Of a stretch of 43,215 bases of DNA, positions 32,886 to 41,660 are shown in pieces. This DNA comes from an uncultured Alistipes sp. (lineage in GTDB: Bacteria; Bacteroidota; Bacteroidia; Bacteroidales; Rikenellaceae). The first letter of the stretch is position 1. Every line of letters starts with the position of its first letter. The translations under genes and the position numbers were made by a program. The stretch covers positions 1 to 43,215 of the forward strand of contig URRP01000021.1 of NCBI GenBank assembly GCA_900550375.1, given 5' to 3'. The notes below the pieces were generated by a model. The model was given only the letters and a program-made list of their open reading frames with translations, did no database searches and was not told the origin of the DNA.

Positions 32886-33956
32886 TCAGATCGTCAACAT
32901 TTTGAGCAGCAACTCGCGCAACAGCTCCCCATCCGATGCGCCGCCCGCATCGAGCCCCTTGCTCTTGCCGTCGTATTCACGCAGCAGTCCCAGCACACCG
33001 AAAACCTTGTTGTTGGGCCAGCGGGGCATCGCCTGCCGCAGTTCGTTGATCGCATACGGATTGCCGACCTTCAGCGACCGCATCAGCTCGGCGTCCGACG
33101 GCGCACCCGTCCCTTGCCGCCGCGCCAGCCAGTAGAGGTAGTTGAGCACGAACAACTGCTTGAACTGCCCGAACAACGCCATGACGGTCACCAACAGCGG
33201 ATTCTCCTTCGGATTGCGGCCGAAGTGGTCGGCGATGCGCAGCGCGCGCGCCATATCCCGCCCGAGCACGGCCTTGCACAGCTCGAAATTGTTGTATTCG
33301 CGCGAGATGCCGATATTCTGCTCGATGTCGCGGTCGGTGATGCGCTGCGTCCCCTCGGGCAGCGAGACGAGCAGTTTTTCGAGTTCGTTCGCGATCTTCG
33401 ACACGTCGCATCCGAGGTGGTCGGTGAGCATCGACAACGCCTTTTCATCGATGCGGCACCCTCGCGAGGCCACAAATCCCCCAAGCCACTGCCCGATCTC
33501 GTAATCGCGCGGCCGCACCGATTCGAAGACCACGCCGCAGGCGGCCGCCTGTTTGTAGAAGGCCGACCGTTTGTCGACGTTTTTCTCCTTGTGGCAGACG
33601 ATCAGAATGGTCGACACCTGCGGCTTTTGCGTATAGAGCGAGAGTTTCTCGATCTGCCGCAGCTGCTGCGCCTCCTTGACGATCACCACCTCGTAACTCC
33701 CCATCATCGGCATCTGGCGGCAGCAGTTGATGACCTGCCCCGGCTCCGTGTCGCGCCCGTAGAGGACGATCTGGTTGAACGACCGTTCGGCCTCGCCGAG
33801 AATCGTCGCCGCCAGCCGGTCGCAGAGCGCATCGATGAAGTAGGACTCCTCGCCCATAAGCAGATAGACCGGTACGAACCGGCGTGCGGCGATGTCGGCC
33901 GACAACCGCTCGAACTGCGCCACCGAATCCCGGAAACGGACTGCACTTTTGGCCAT
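32886..33956 (-). CDS. holA: DNA polymerase III subunit delta
   Basis: 356 residues from the ATG at 33956. The delta subunit of the clamp loader opens the sliding clamp. Seen: the N-terminal FVPVYLLMGEESYFIDALCD, EAERSFNQIVLYGRD, the central TILIVCHKEKNVDKR and LGCDVSKIANELEKL, and the C-terminal collar region. The frame stays open to 34046 inside tilS, but MAKSAVRFRDSVAQF beginning 2 bases after the tilS stop is the normal start. Second gene of the tilS operon. Confidence 0.93.
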   Translation of the reverse strand: MAKSAVRFRDSVAQFERLSADIAARRFVPVYLLMGEESYFIDALCDRLAATILGEAERSFNQIVLYGRDTEPGQVINCCRQMPMMGSYEVVIVKEAQQLRQIEKLSLYTQKPQVSTILIVCHKEKNVDKRSAFYKQAAACGVVFESVRPRDYEIGQWLGGFVASRGCRIDEKALSMLTDHLGCDVSKIANELEKLLVSLPEGTQRITDRDIEQNIGISREYNNFELCKAVLGRDMARALRIADHFGRNPKENPLLVTVMALFGQFKQLFVLNYLYWLARRQGTGAPSDAELMRSLKVGNPYAINELRQAMPRWPNNKVFGVLGLLREYDGKSKGLDAGGASDGELLRELLLKMLTI

Positions 33957-33958
33957 AA

Positions 33959-35299
33959 TTATAGGATCTCTTTGGTAATACGTAACACATTCTCCGTGCG
34001 GTCGGTCAGCCGGTAACGGTCGTCGATACGGCGGCCGACGAGCCACACGATCTCGTCGCCCGACACGAGCACGAACTGCCGCTGCTTTTCGGGCAGCGAA
34101 ACCTTGCGGTCGACCAGATAGTCGCTCACCTTCTTATGCCCCTCCATGCCGAAGGGGACGAACGCATCGCCCTCGCGCCAGCGGCGCAGCCGCAGCGGAT
34201 AGTGCAGAAGGTCGGCATCGAGCAGCGCCACCTGCTCCGGCACGTCGTAGACGCGGATATCATCGATATCGCACGACTCGAAGTAGAGCGCCATATTGCC
34301 GCAGTAACTGCGCTGGGCACCCCGCTCGACAATCACCTCGCAGGCATCGTCGGGCGCGATCCGCTCGACGAGAATCCGTCCGCGGTCGACCGTGGCGACA
34401 TACTCCTTGGCATAGAAGCGCCGCCCCGACACCGCTTCTGTGAGGGCGCGGCAGATGGAGTCGCAGACGTCGCCCTTGAAACCGTACTCCGAGCTGAGCA
34501 GCTCGTAGACGGCAAAATTGCGCGGATAGGCCGCCTCGATCCGTTCGACGTGGATCGTGGCGATTCCGTCGGTCTCGGTCACGACGTCTTCGCGCATATG
34601 CGCAACGGCCGCTTCGATAAAGAGCTGCGTATCGGTCAGCCGTTCGATATTGTGACGCATCAGATCGGTGAACTTGGGATTGATCTCACGGATGCGGGGA
34701 ATCAGCCCCAGCCGGACCTTGTTGCGCAGGTATTTGGTCGAGCGGTTCGAAGAGTCCTCACGGAAGGGAATCTTCTGCGCCACGGCATACTCCAGAATTT
34801 CACGACGCGAGGCGAACATCAGCGGCCGCACCACGCGCCCCATACGGGTGCTGATCCCCGTCAGTCCGCGCAGCCCCGTGCCGCGCAGCAGGTTGATGAA
34901 GAAGGTCTCGATCGAGTCGTCGGCATGGTGCGCCACGGCGATCGCCGCATACCCGTGCTCGCGCCGCAGCTCTTCGAACCACGCATAGCGCAGCCGGCGG
35001 GCCGCCATCTCCATCGATTCGCCCGTGCGCTCCATCTCGGCCTTCGTGTCGAAGCGCCGGTTGTAGCACGGCGCACCGTAACGGGCCGCCTCGCGCGCCA
35101 CGATCAACTCGTCCTCGTCGCTCTCGGCGCCGCGCAGCTGGAAATTACAGTGCGCCACGCCGATCTTATACCCCAACGAGGCCATGAGCGACAGCAGTAC
35201 CATCGAATCGACGCCGCCCGAGACGGTCAGCAGAATACGGTCGTCGCAGGTAAAGAACCCGTGACGTTCGATATAGGATTGAAAACGGTCGGTCAGCAT
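33959..35299 (-). CDS. tilS: tRNA(Ile)-lysidine synthase
   Basis: 446 residues; ATP-dependent N-type PP-loop enzyme that modifies C34 of the AUA-reading tRNA-Ile to lysidine. Seen: LLTVSGGVDSMVLL with SGGVDS at 27-32, VAHCNFQLRG, AVAHHADDSIETFFINLLRG, and a C-terminal TilS domain with RRWREGDAFVPFGMEGHKKV and SDYLVDRKVSLPEK. First gene of tilS-holA-aminotransferase-fold protein-coiled-coil protein. No clear promoter was found between it and murB; the 20-bp inverted repeat lies there. Confidence 0.94.
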   Translation of the reverse strand: MLTDRFQSYIERHGFFTCDDRILLTVSGGVDSMVLLSLMASLGYKIGVAHCNFQLRGAESDEDELIVAREAARYGAPCYNRRFDTKAEMERTGESMEMAARRLRYAWFEELRREHGYAAIAVAHHADDSIETFFINLLRGTGLRGLTGISTRMGRVVRPLMFASRREILEYAVAQKIPFREDSSNRSTKYLRNKVRLGLIPRIREINPKFTDLMRHNIERLTDTQLFIEAAVAHMREDVVTETDGIATIHVERIEAAYPRNFAVYELLSSEYGFKGDVCDSICRALTEAVSGRRFYAKEYVATVDRGRILVERIAPDDACEVIVERGAQRSYCGNMALYFESCDIDDIRVYDVPEQVALLDADLLHYPLRLRRWREGDAFVPFGMEGHKKVSDYLVDRKVSLPEKQRQFVLVSGDEIVWLVGRRIDDRYRLTDRTENVLRITKEIL

Positions 35300-35319
35300 C
35301 TCCGATTAAATTAAAAATG

Positions 35320-35478
35320 AAAAATTAAGAATTAAAAATCAAAACGGCCGTGTCATTCGGACTTATCGCCAGAGAAATACGGCTCTCCGAGCTGCGCGGG
35401 CCGCAGCCGCCGGAAGCTGCACCCGCGTGCGAGTCCAACAGATCGCGTCATCGCTTTAATTTTTAATTCTTAATTTTT
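35320..35478. repeat. MITE-like segment with perfect 20-bp inverted ends
   Basis: Bases 35320-35339 are the exact reverse complement of 35459-35478; both are AT-rich and enclose 119 bp of GC-rich DNA containing a small stem (GCTGCG...CGCAGC near 35391-35407). A related AT-rich sequence is at 26238-26255. There is no ORF inside. Confidence 0.65.
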
Positions 35479-35482
35479 AAGT

Positions 35483-36493
35483 TTACAATACGTTCACCTC
35501 GGCGGCAATCTCCACGCCGAACTTCGTGCGCACGGCCTGCTGTACCTTGTGCGCCAGCGCCAGCACCTCGCAGCCCGTAGCCCCGCCGTGGTTGACGAGC
35601 ACCAGCGCCTGCCTTTCGTGAACGCCGACAGGCCCTTCACGGTACCCCTTCATCCCCGCCTGCTCGATAAGCCATCCTGCGGCCAGCTTCGCACACCCCT
35701 GCTCGGAGGCCGGATAAAGCGGCATCTCGGGATACTCCGCTCGGAGCCGTTCGGCGATGACGCTCTCCACCACCGGATTCTTGAAGAAACTGCCGGCATT
35801 GCCCAGCACGGCCGTATCGGGCAGTTTCGAACGTCGGATGGCGCAGACCGCCTCACGGATATTCTCGAGCGAGGCGCCCCCGCGTGCTTCGGCCTCGCGC
35901 AGCAGATCGCCGTACCTCAGATCGGGCTGCGGACGGCGGCTCAGACGGAAGGTGACCGACGTGATGACGACCCGTCCGCGCAGCGCGTGTTTAAAAACAC
36001 TTTCACGATACCCGAACGCACAATGTTCCTTACTAAGAATCAACGTATTGAGCGTATCCACGCAGAACATTTCGACGCTCTCGATCGTATCCTTCGCCTC
36101 GACGCCGTAAGCTCCGACGTTCTGCACCGGAGCCGCCCCGACCTTGCCCGGAATGAGCGAGAGGTTCTCGATGCCCCAGAGACCGCGTTCGACGGCCCAC
36201 GCCACCAGATCGTCCCACTCGACGCCCGCCGCGGCGCGTACGACCACAGCGTCGGGCGTCTCGGACACAATGTCGATCGACGTCGCGCACGGTGTCAGCA
36301 GCACGCCGTCGAAATCCTGCGTAAAGAGGATATTGTTGCCCCCTGCCAGCACGCACCACCGGTCGGGCGCACCCGCCTTGAAAAACGCGGTCAGATCGTC
36401 CTTCATCTCGAACTCGACGAGCCGCGCGGCCCGCTGCCGCACATGGAAACTGTTGCGGTCGGTGAGGTCGATGTCATAAAAATCCCGAATCAT
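35483..36493 (-). CDS. murB: UDP-N-acetylenolpyruvoylglucosamine reductase
   Basis: 336 residues, FAD-dependent cytoplasmic reductase making UDP-MurNAc. Type I (E. coli-like): AGGNNILFTQDFDG in the FAD domain, ENLSLIPGKVGAAPVQNVGA, FGYRESVFKH with the Tyr-containing loop specific to type I, the catalytic Ser in GNAGSFFKNP and the C-terminal catalytic Glu in AAEVNVL (Glu332). The start at 36493 matches the family N-terminus and lies only four bases after the -7 box, suggesting a leaderless message. Confidence 0.95.
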   Translation of the reverse strand: MIRDFYDIDLTDRNSFHVRQRAARLVEFEMKDDLTAFFKAGAPDRWCVLAGGNNILFTQDFDGVLLTPCATSIDIVSETPDAVVVRAAAGVEWDDLVAWAVERGLWGIENLSLIPGKVGAAPVQNVGAYGVEAKDTIESVEMFCVDTLNTLILSKEHCAFGYRESVFKHALRGRVVITSVTFRLSRRPQPDLRYGDLLREAEARGGASLENIREAVCAIRRSKLPDTAVLGNAGSFFKNPVVESVIAERLRAEYPEMPLYPASEQGCAKLAAGWLIEQAGMKGYREGPVGVHERQALVLVNHGGATGCEVLALAHKVQQAVRTKFGVEIAAEVNVL

Positions 36494-36497
36494 ATTG

Positions 36498-36505
36498 CAA
36501 AGATA
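36498..36505 (-). promoter_or_regulatory. -7 element of murB, abutting the start codon
   Basis: TATCTTTG on the minus strand (36505-36498), then CAAT and the ATG (36493-36491). No clear -33 TTTG at 20 bases upstream. Confidence 0.6.
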
Positions 36506-36523
36506 GGGAATTTTTATTAACTT

Positions 36524-36531
36524 TACCTTTG
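36524..36531 (+). promoter_or_regulatory. -7 element of the DUF4301 gene
   Basis: TACCTTTG, exact match, 144 bases before the ATG and 18 bases from the oppositely directed murB box. The leader contains hairpins CCGCAC-AA-GTGCGG (about 36569-36582) and TTCGGC-CGGC-GCCGAA (about 36608-36623). Confidence 0.6.
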
Positions 36532-36675
36532 TTTTCAGCAGTCGTTTTCTCGCCTCGGCATAGCCCGCACAAGTGCGGCTCTGCCCACAGCTTATCGAAA
36601 ACGTTCGTTCGGCCGGCGCCGAACAGGGAATATAAGTCTGTAATCGATCGTTATGTTTTAAAACCGGAATCGCCT

Positions 36676-38109
36676 ATGTTTACCGAACAGGATACAGCCC
36701 GCATCCGGGCGCACGGACTCACCCCCGAGGCGGTGGAGCGGCAACTCGAAAACTTCCGCCGCGGCTTTCCCTACCTGAAAGTCGTCCGCGCCGCAGCGCC
36801 GGGCGACGGAATCCTCACCCCCACGCCGCAGGAGTTGTCGGCCGCCGTGCGGCGCTACGACGAAGCGGCGGCACGGCTCGGCATCGTCAAGTTCGTCCCC
36901 GCGTCGGGCGCCGCGACGCGTATGTTCAAGGAGTTGTTCGCCTTCGTCGAGGAGGGAAAGCGCGGCGAAGGAATCGACCTGCTGCTGCAAAACCTCGAAC
37001 GGTTCGCCTTCTGGCCCGAGCTGCGCGCTGCACTGCCCGCCGGAGCCGACGACCGCACCACAGTCGAGCACATCATCGTCAAAGGGCTCGGCTACGGAGG
37101 CCGCCCCAAGGGACTGGTGACGTTCCATGCCTATGCGGAAGGGGCGCGCAAGGCGGCCGAGGAGCATCTGGTCGAGGGGGCGCAGTACGCCTCCGCAGCA
37201 GGCCGCGTGCGTGTTCATTTCACCGTTTCGCCGGAGCATCAGGCGGGATTCGAGGCATTGATGGCCCAGAAGGTGCCGCTTTACGAACAGCGGTTCGGAG
37301 TGCAGTACGACATCACCTTCTCCGAACAGAAGCCCTCGACCGACACGGTGGCGGTCAACCCCGACAACACGCTTTTCCGCACCGACGAAGGCGCACTGCT
37401 CTTCCGTCCGGCGGGACACGGCGCCCTGATCGAGAACCTCAACGAGATCGACGCCGATCTCATCTTCGTCAAGAACATCGACAACGTCACCACCGACGCC
37501 CGCCGCGGCGACACGATCACCCATAAAAAAGCGCTGGCAGGACTGCTGCTCGAATTGCAGGAGCGCAGTTTCGAATACATCCGCGCCCTCGACACGGGCG
37601 GCGCGGAGTTGGATCAGATCGCCCGCTTCATCCGCGAACGGCTCTGCGTGAAGCTGCCCGGCGACTACAATTCGGCCACGCTGCGCGCCGTACTCGACCG
37701 ACCGATCCGTCTGTGCGGCATGGTGCGCAACGAAGGCGAACCGGGCGGCGGCCCTTTCTGGGCGGTCAACGACGACGGCACCGAATCGCTTCAGATCGCC
37801 GAGTCGAGTCAGATCGCACCCGCCGATCGGCCGCTCATGCAGCAGGCTACCCACTTCAATCCGGTCGATCTGGTCTGCGGCGTACGCAACGTGCGGGGCG
37901 AAAAGTTCGACCTGCGGCGGTATACCGACCCGCAGACGGGTTTCATCTCGTCGAAATCCTACGCCGGACGCGAACTGCGGGCGCAGGAGCTGCCGGGGCT
38001 GTGGAACGGAGCGATGGCACGCTGGAATACCGTTTTCGTCGACGTCCCCGTCACGACCTTCTCGCCCGTAAAGGTCGTGCTCGACCTGCTGCGGCCCCAG
38101 CACCAGTAG
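36676..38109 (+). CDS. DUF4301-family protein
   Basis: 477 residues from the ATG at 36676; MFTEQDTARIRAHGLTPE is the typical family start, though the frame is open to 36529. The family is restricted largely to Bacteroidota and has no assigned function. Seen: FRRGFPYLKVVRAAAPGDGI, then IVKFVPASGAATRMFKELF, which looks like a nucleotide- or sugar-phosphate-binding segment, RPKGLVTFHAYAEGAR, ADLIFVKNIDNVT and a late Arg/Gly-rich region ending in a SSKSYAGRELRAQELPGL segment. The internal ASGAATRMFK and KPKG-like stretches recall nucleotidyltransferases, but I would not assign an activity. No signal peptide. It is divergent from murB. Confidence 0.82.
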   Translation: MFTEQDTARIRAHGLTPEAVERQLENFRRGFPYLKVVRAAAPGDGILTPTPQELSAAVRRYDEAAARLGIVKFVPASGAATRMFKELFAFVEEGKRGEGIDLLLQNLERFAFWPELRAALPAGADDRTTVEHIIVKGLGYGGRPKGLVTFHAYAEGARKAAEEHLVEGAQYASAAGRVRVHFTVSPEHQAGFEALMAQKVPLYEQRFGVQYDITFSEQKPSTDTVAVNPDNTLFRTDEGALLFRPAGHGALIENLNEIDADLIFVKNIDNVTTDARRGDTITHKKALAGLLLELQERSFEYIRALDTGGAELDQIARFIRERLCVKLPGDYNSATLRAVLDRPIRLCGMVRNEGEPGGGPFWAVNDDGTESLQIAESSQIAPADRPLMQQATHFNPVDLVCGVRNVRGEKFDLRRYTDPQTGFISSKSYAGRELRAQELPGLWNGAMARWNTVFVDVPVTTFSPVKVVLDLLRPQHQ

Positions 38110-38130
38110 CCGTTCCGGCCGATATTCCCG

Positions 38131-38165
38131 GAAGCGGATCGCTGCACGATGCAGCGATCCGCTTC
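38131..38165 (+). terminator. Long hairpin terminator after the DUF4301 gene
   Basis: 16-bp perfect stem (38131-38146 with 38150-38165) and a 3-base loop, 21 bases after the stop. No T-run. Confidence 0.75.
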
Positions 38166-38430
38166 TGTATACCCCTTCCCCATCGCCGCAGAACGGCTTT
38201 TTGTTCAAAAACCGGCATATTCTGTTCAAAAAGAAGAGCCTGCATACTACTTTCGAAGACGAAGCGTTTCCTTTCGAAACAAAATAACAGAAAATTGAAC
38301 GATTCCAGCGGGAAAGTGTCCTAAACCAGAAAAAACGACATTCCGATTTCGGACAAAATCGAAAAAAAATACCTACCTTTGCAGAATAGGCGTTTGAACG
38401 AAAACTATCAAATACGATAATCAGAACACT
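38166..38430 (+). promoter_or_regulatory. V-ATPase operon control region with direct repeat and promoter
   Basis: This non-coding stretch is AT-rich. TGTTCAAAAA occurs at 38202-38211 and again at 38223-38232, 21 bp apart (two helical turns), a possible operator. TACCTTTG at 38374-38381 is an exact -7 box, 49 bases before the atpE start; the -33 sequence is a weak TTTC at 38347-38350. Confidence 0.6.
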
Positions 38431-39045
38431 ATGGAGAACAAACTTCAACAATTGACCCAGAAGCTCTACGACGAAGGGCTGGAGAAGGGGCGTGCCGAGG
38501 CCAAACGACTGGTCTCGGAAGCGAAGAACGAAGCCGCCAAAATCATCGCCGACGCCAAGGCCGAAGCCGAAGCCGTCGTGAAGGCCGCCGAGGCCAAGGC
38601 CGAGGATACGGCCAAGAACTCGATGACCGAGATCGCACTGGCGGGCAAGCAGGCCGTCGCGCGCATCAAGGAGGAGATCTCCTCGCTGATCGCCGCGCAG
38701 AGTACTTTCTCCGCAGTGAAAGCCGCCAATCTCGACCCCGTGTTCGTCAAGGAGATGCTGCTGAGCGTCGCCCGTAACTGGAACGGCGCCTCGTCGTCGA
38801 AGATCGAGCTGCAGGCGCTACTGCCTGAGGCCGAGCGCGCGAAGTTCGACGCCGCGTTCGCCGCAGCCGCCAAGGAGCTGCTCGACGCAGGCATCGAAGT
38901 GGGCTATTCGAAGGAGGTGCGTACCGGCTTCAAGGTGGGCGCCAAAGGCGGCAGTTACTACATCTCCTTCTCGGACGACGATTTCGAGGCGCTGCTGAAG
39001 GAGTACCTGCGCGGCAAAGTCTCCGAACTGCTGTTCAAAGCCTAA
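38431..39045 (+). CDS. atpE: V/A-type ATP synthase subunit E
   Basis: 204 residues. Subunit E forms, with G/H, the peripheral stalk linking the catalytic head to the membrane part. Seen: a long Ala/Lys/Glu-rich N-terminal helix (about 1-90, e.g. AKRLVSEAKNEAAKIIADAK) and a compact C-terminal domain (ELQALLPEAERAKF, GGSYYISFSDDDFEALLKEY). First gene of the operon; the next starts 7 bases after its stop. Here the symbol denotes the V-type subunit E, not the F-type c subunit. Confidence 0.88.
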   Translation: MENKLQQLTQKLYDEGLEKGRAEAKRLVSEAKNEAAKIIADAKAEAEAVVKAAEAKAEDTAKNSMTEIALAGKQAVARIKEEISSLIAAQSTFSAVKAANLDPVFVKEMLLSVARNWNGASSSKIELQALLPEAERAKFDAAFAAAAKELLDAGIEVGYSKEVRTGFKVGAKGGSYYISFSDDDFEALLKEYLRGKVSELLFKA

Positions 39046-39052
39046 CCCCGCC

Positions 39053-39886
39053 ATGTTCGAGAGCAATTATTACTGTCTGGTAGCCGGACTGCGGGAGTAT
39101 TCGCTCGACGGCGGGACGAAGGGATTCGACCCGCGCGCCATCCTCGACGAGATTCTCCGTGAACTGACGCCGCACGATCTGCGCGCCGTCAGATTGTTGT
39201 ACGGCTACTACGACTGTAAAAACCTGATCGCCCTGCGCGCAGGCAGTCCGGCACACGATCCGCTGGGCAACTTCACGCGCGAACGGCTGAAAGACGAGAC
39301 CGACCATCCGCGTCTGCTGCTGCCGCCCATCGGCCGCGTGCTGCGCGCTTACGCCCGTCCCGACTCGGAGGATGCCGAGGAGGTGGATACCTCGCGGCCC
39401 TTCGAACAGACGCTTTTCGAAGCCTACTATGCCCTGTGCGCCGCATCGCCGAGCCGATTCCTGCGCGAGTGGAGCGATTTCGACCGCACGCTGCGCAACG
39501 TCGCGGCGGCCGTCACGGCCCGCGCTGCGGGACGGCCCGTCGACGAGCATATCGTAGGCGACGACGACGTCGCCGAACAGTTGCGCCGCTCGTCGGCCTC
39601 CGACTTCGGTCTGCGGAGCGAACTGCCCTACATCGACGCAGTGATCGCCGCAGTCAACGACGAAAGCAACCTCTTGGAAAAGGAGCACAAGATCGACCGT
39701 ATCCGCTGGCAGCAGGCCGTCGATCTGGCTGCCGGAGACTACTTCAACGTGAATGCCATTCTCTCGTACCTCGTGCGCATCAACATCGTGGCACGCTGGG
39801 CACGTCTCGACGAGGAGCGGGGCCGCGCCATGCTCGAACGGCTGCTGCACGAACTGGACGGCAAGGAATTGATAAATAACAAATAG
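39053..39886 (+). CDS. DUF2764 protein, V-ATPase-associated (subunit C position)
   Basis: 277 residues, all-helical. Start MFESNYYCLVAGLREYSLD and the internal RAVRLLYGYYDCKNLI and LEKEHKIDRIRWQQA segments match DUF2764, which occurs in Bacteroidota and spirochaete V-ATPase operons between subunits E and A, where archaeal operons carry subunit C. That position and the C-like YYDCKNL motif suggest it is a divergent C (d-type) subunit coupling the rotor to the membrane ring; this is inference. Tight spacing: 7 bases after atpE and 6 before atpA. Confidence 0.85.
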   Translation: MFESNYYCLVAGLREYSLDGGTKGFDPRAILDEILRELTPHDLRAVRLLYGYYDCKNLIALRAGSPAHDPLGNFTRERLKDETDHPRLLLPPIGRVLRAYARPDSEDAEEVDTSRPFEQTLFEAYYALCAASPSRFLREWSDFDRTLRNVAAAVTARAAGRPVDEHIVGDDDVAEQLRRSSASDFGLRSELPYIDAVIAAVNDESNLLEKEHKIDRIRWQQAVDLAAGDYFNVNAILSYLVRINIVARWARLDEERGRAMLERLLHELDGKELINNK

Positions 39887-39892
39887 TCAGAT

Positions 39893-41650
39893 ATGAAAAC
39901 GAAAGGACGTGTAAACGGTATCATCTCCAACATCGTCATCGTCAAAGCAGACGGGCCTGTGGCCCAGAACGAGATCTGCTACGTGTGGACGGGCGATACC
40001 AAAATGATGGCCGAGGTCATCAAAGTCATCGGCGACGACGCCTACGTGCAGGTTTACGACAGCACGCGCGGTCTGAAAATCGGCGATCGGGTCGAGTTCG
40101 AAGGCCACATGCTCGAAGCGACGCTGGCCCCGGGTCTGCTGTCGCGCAACTACGACGGTCTGCAAAATGACCTCGAGAAGATGGAGAGCCTCTTCATCGA
40201 GCGCGGTTCGATCACCGAACCGATCGATTACGAGCAGACGTGGGAGTTCGCGCCGCTGGCCAAGGCGGGCGACAAGGTAACGGCCGCTTCGTGGCTGGGC
40301 GAGGTGAAGGAGCAGTGGATTCCTCACAAGATCATGGTTCCCTTCACGATGACAGGCAGCTATACGGTCAAGAGCGTCGTTGCAGCCGGTACCTATAAGG
40401 TTACCGACACAGTGGCCGTCCTGACCGACGGCGAGGGCAACGACCACGACGTGACGATGGTGCAGCGCTGGCCGGTCAAGCAGGCGATCCGCAGCTACAT
40501 CGAGAAACCGCGCCCCGACCGCATCATGGAGACGGGCGTGCGCGCCATCGACACCTTCAACCCGCTGGCCGAGGGCGGTACGGGCTTTATTCCCGGGCCG
40601 TTCGGCGCCGGCAAGACCGTGTTGCAGCACGCCATCTCGAAACAGGCCGACGCCGACGTCATCATCATGATCGCCTGCGGCGAGCGCGCCAACGAGGTGG
40701 TCGAGATCTTCAAGGAGTTCCCCGAGCTGATCGACCCTCATACGGGTCATCCCCTGATGGAGCGTACGATCATCATCTGCAACACGTCGAATATGCCCGT
40801 GGCCGCGCGCGAGGCGTCGGTCTACACGGGTATGACCATCGGCGAGTACTACCGCGCGATGGGACTCAAGGTGCTCGTCATGGCCGACTCGACGTCGCGC
40901 TGGGCGCAGGCGCTGCGCGAAATGTCGAACCGTCTGGAGGAGCTGCCCGGTCAGGACGCTTTCCCGATGGACCTCTCGGCGATCATCTCGAACTTCTACT
41001 CGCGCGCCGGTCTGGTGCGGCTCAACAACGGGCAGACGGGTTCGGTGACCTTCCTCGGTACGGTATCGCCTGCAGGCGGCAACCTTAAGGAGCCGGTCAC
41101 GGAGTCCACCAAAAAGGCCGCCCGCTGCTTCTACGCACTGGCGCAGGCGCGTGCCGATTCGAAGCGCTACCCCGCCATCGACCCGCTCGACTCCTATTCG
41201 AAATATCTGGAGTACCCCGAAATCCGCGAATACCTCGACGCACACATCGGCAAGGGCTGGGTGGAGAACGTCTATGCCGGCAAGACGCTCGTGCAGCGCG
41301 GCAAGGAGGCCAACGACCAGATCAATATCTTGGGCGACGACGGCGTGCCGGTGGAGTACCACGAACGTTTCTGGAAGTCGGAGTTGATCGACTTCGTGAT
41401 TCTTCAGCAGGATGCCTTCGACGACATCGACGCCAACTGTCCGTTAGAGCGTCAGAAGATGATGTTCGAGATCGTGCTCGACATCTGCAACAAGAATTTC
41501 AATTTCGCCGATTTCGAGGAGTGTTCCGAATTCTTCAAGACACTCATCAACCTCTTCCGTCAGATGAACTACTCGGAGTGGGAGTCGGAGAAATTCAAGG
41601 AGTACAAGAAGCAGATCGAGACGCTGGTTAACGACCAGCTCAACAAATAA
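39893..41650 (+). CDS. atpA: V/A-type ATP synthase catalytic subunit A
   Basis: 585 residues. Catalytic subunit of the A3B3 head. Walker A GPFGAGKTVLQ begins at residue 235; the bulge (non-homologous region) expected in V-type A subunits is present before it (EQTWEFAPLAKAGDKV, GSYTVKSVVAAGTYKV). Further marks: GCGERANEVVEIFKEFPEL with the catalytic Glu, SRWAQALREMSNRLEELPGQ, and FLGTVSPAGGNLKEPVT. The protein is a normal length for the family. Symbol denotes the V-type A subunit. Confidence 0.96.
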   Translation: MKTKGRVNGIISNIVIVKADGPVAQNEICYVWTGDTKMMAEVIKVIGDDAYVQVYDSTRGLKIGDRVEFEGHMLEATLAPGLLSRNYDGLQNDLEKMESLFIERGSITEPIDYEQTWEFAPLAKAGDKVTAASWLGEVKEQWIPHKIMVPFTMTGSYTVKSVVAAGTYKVTDTVAVLTDGEGNDHDVTMVQRWPVKQAIRSYIEKPRPDRIMETGVRAIDTFNPLAEGGTGFIPGPFGAGKTVLQHAISKQADADVIIMIACGERANEVVEIFKEFPELIDPHTGHPLMERTIIICNTSNMPVAAREASVYTGMTIGEYYRAMGLKVLVMADSTSRWAQALREMSNRLEELPGQDAFPMDLSAIISNFYSRAGLVRLNNGQTGSVTFLGTVSPAGGNLKEPVTESTKKAARCFYALAQARADSKRYPAIDPLDSYSKYLEYPEIREYLDAHIGKGWVENVYAGKTLVQRGKEANDQINILGDDGVPVEYHERFWKSELIDFVILQQDAFDDIDANCPLERQKMMFEIVLDICNKNFNFADFEECSEFFKTLINLFRQMNYSEWESEKFKEYKKQIETLVNDQLNK

Positions 41651-41660
41651 GACCGAAGCT

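Noticed and set aside
35320..35478. Insertion sequence.
   Set aside because: Only 119 bp lie between the inverted ends and there is no transposase. Kept as a MITE-like repeat.
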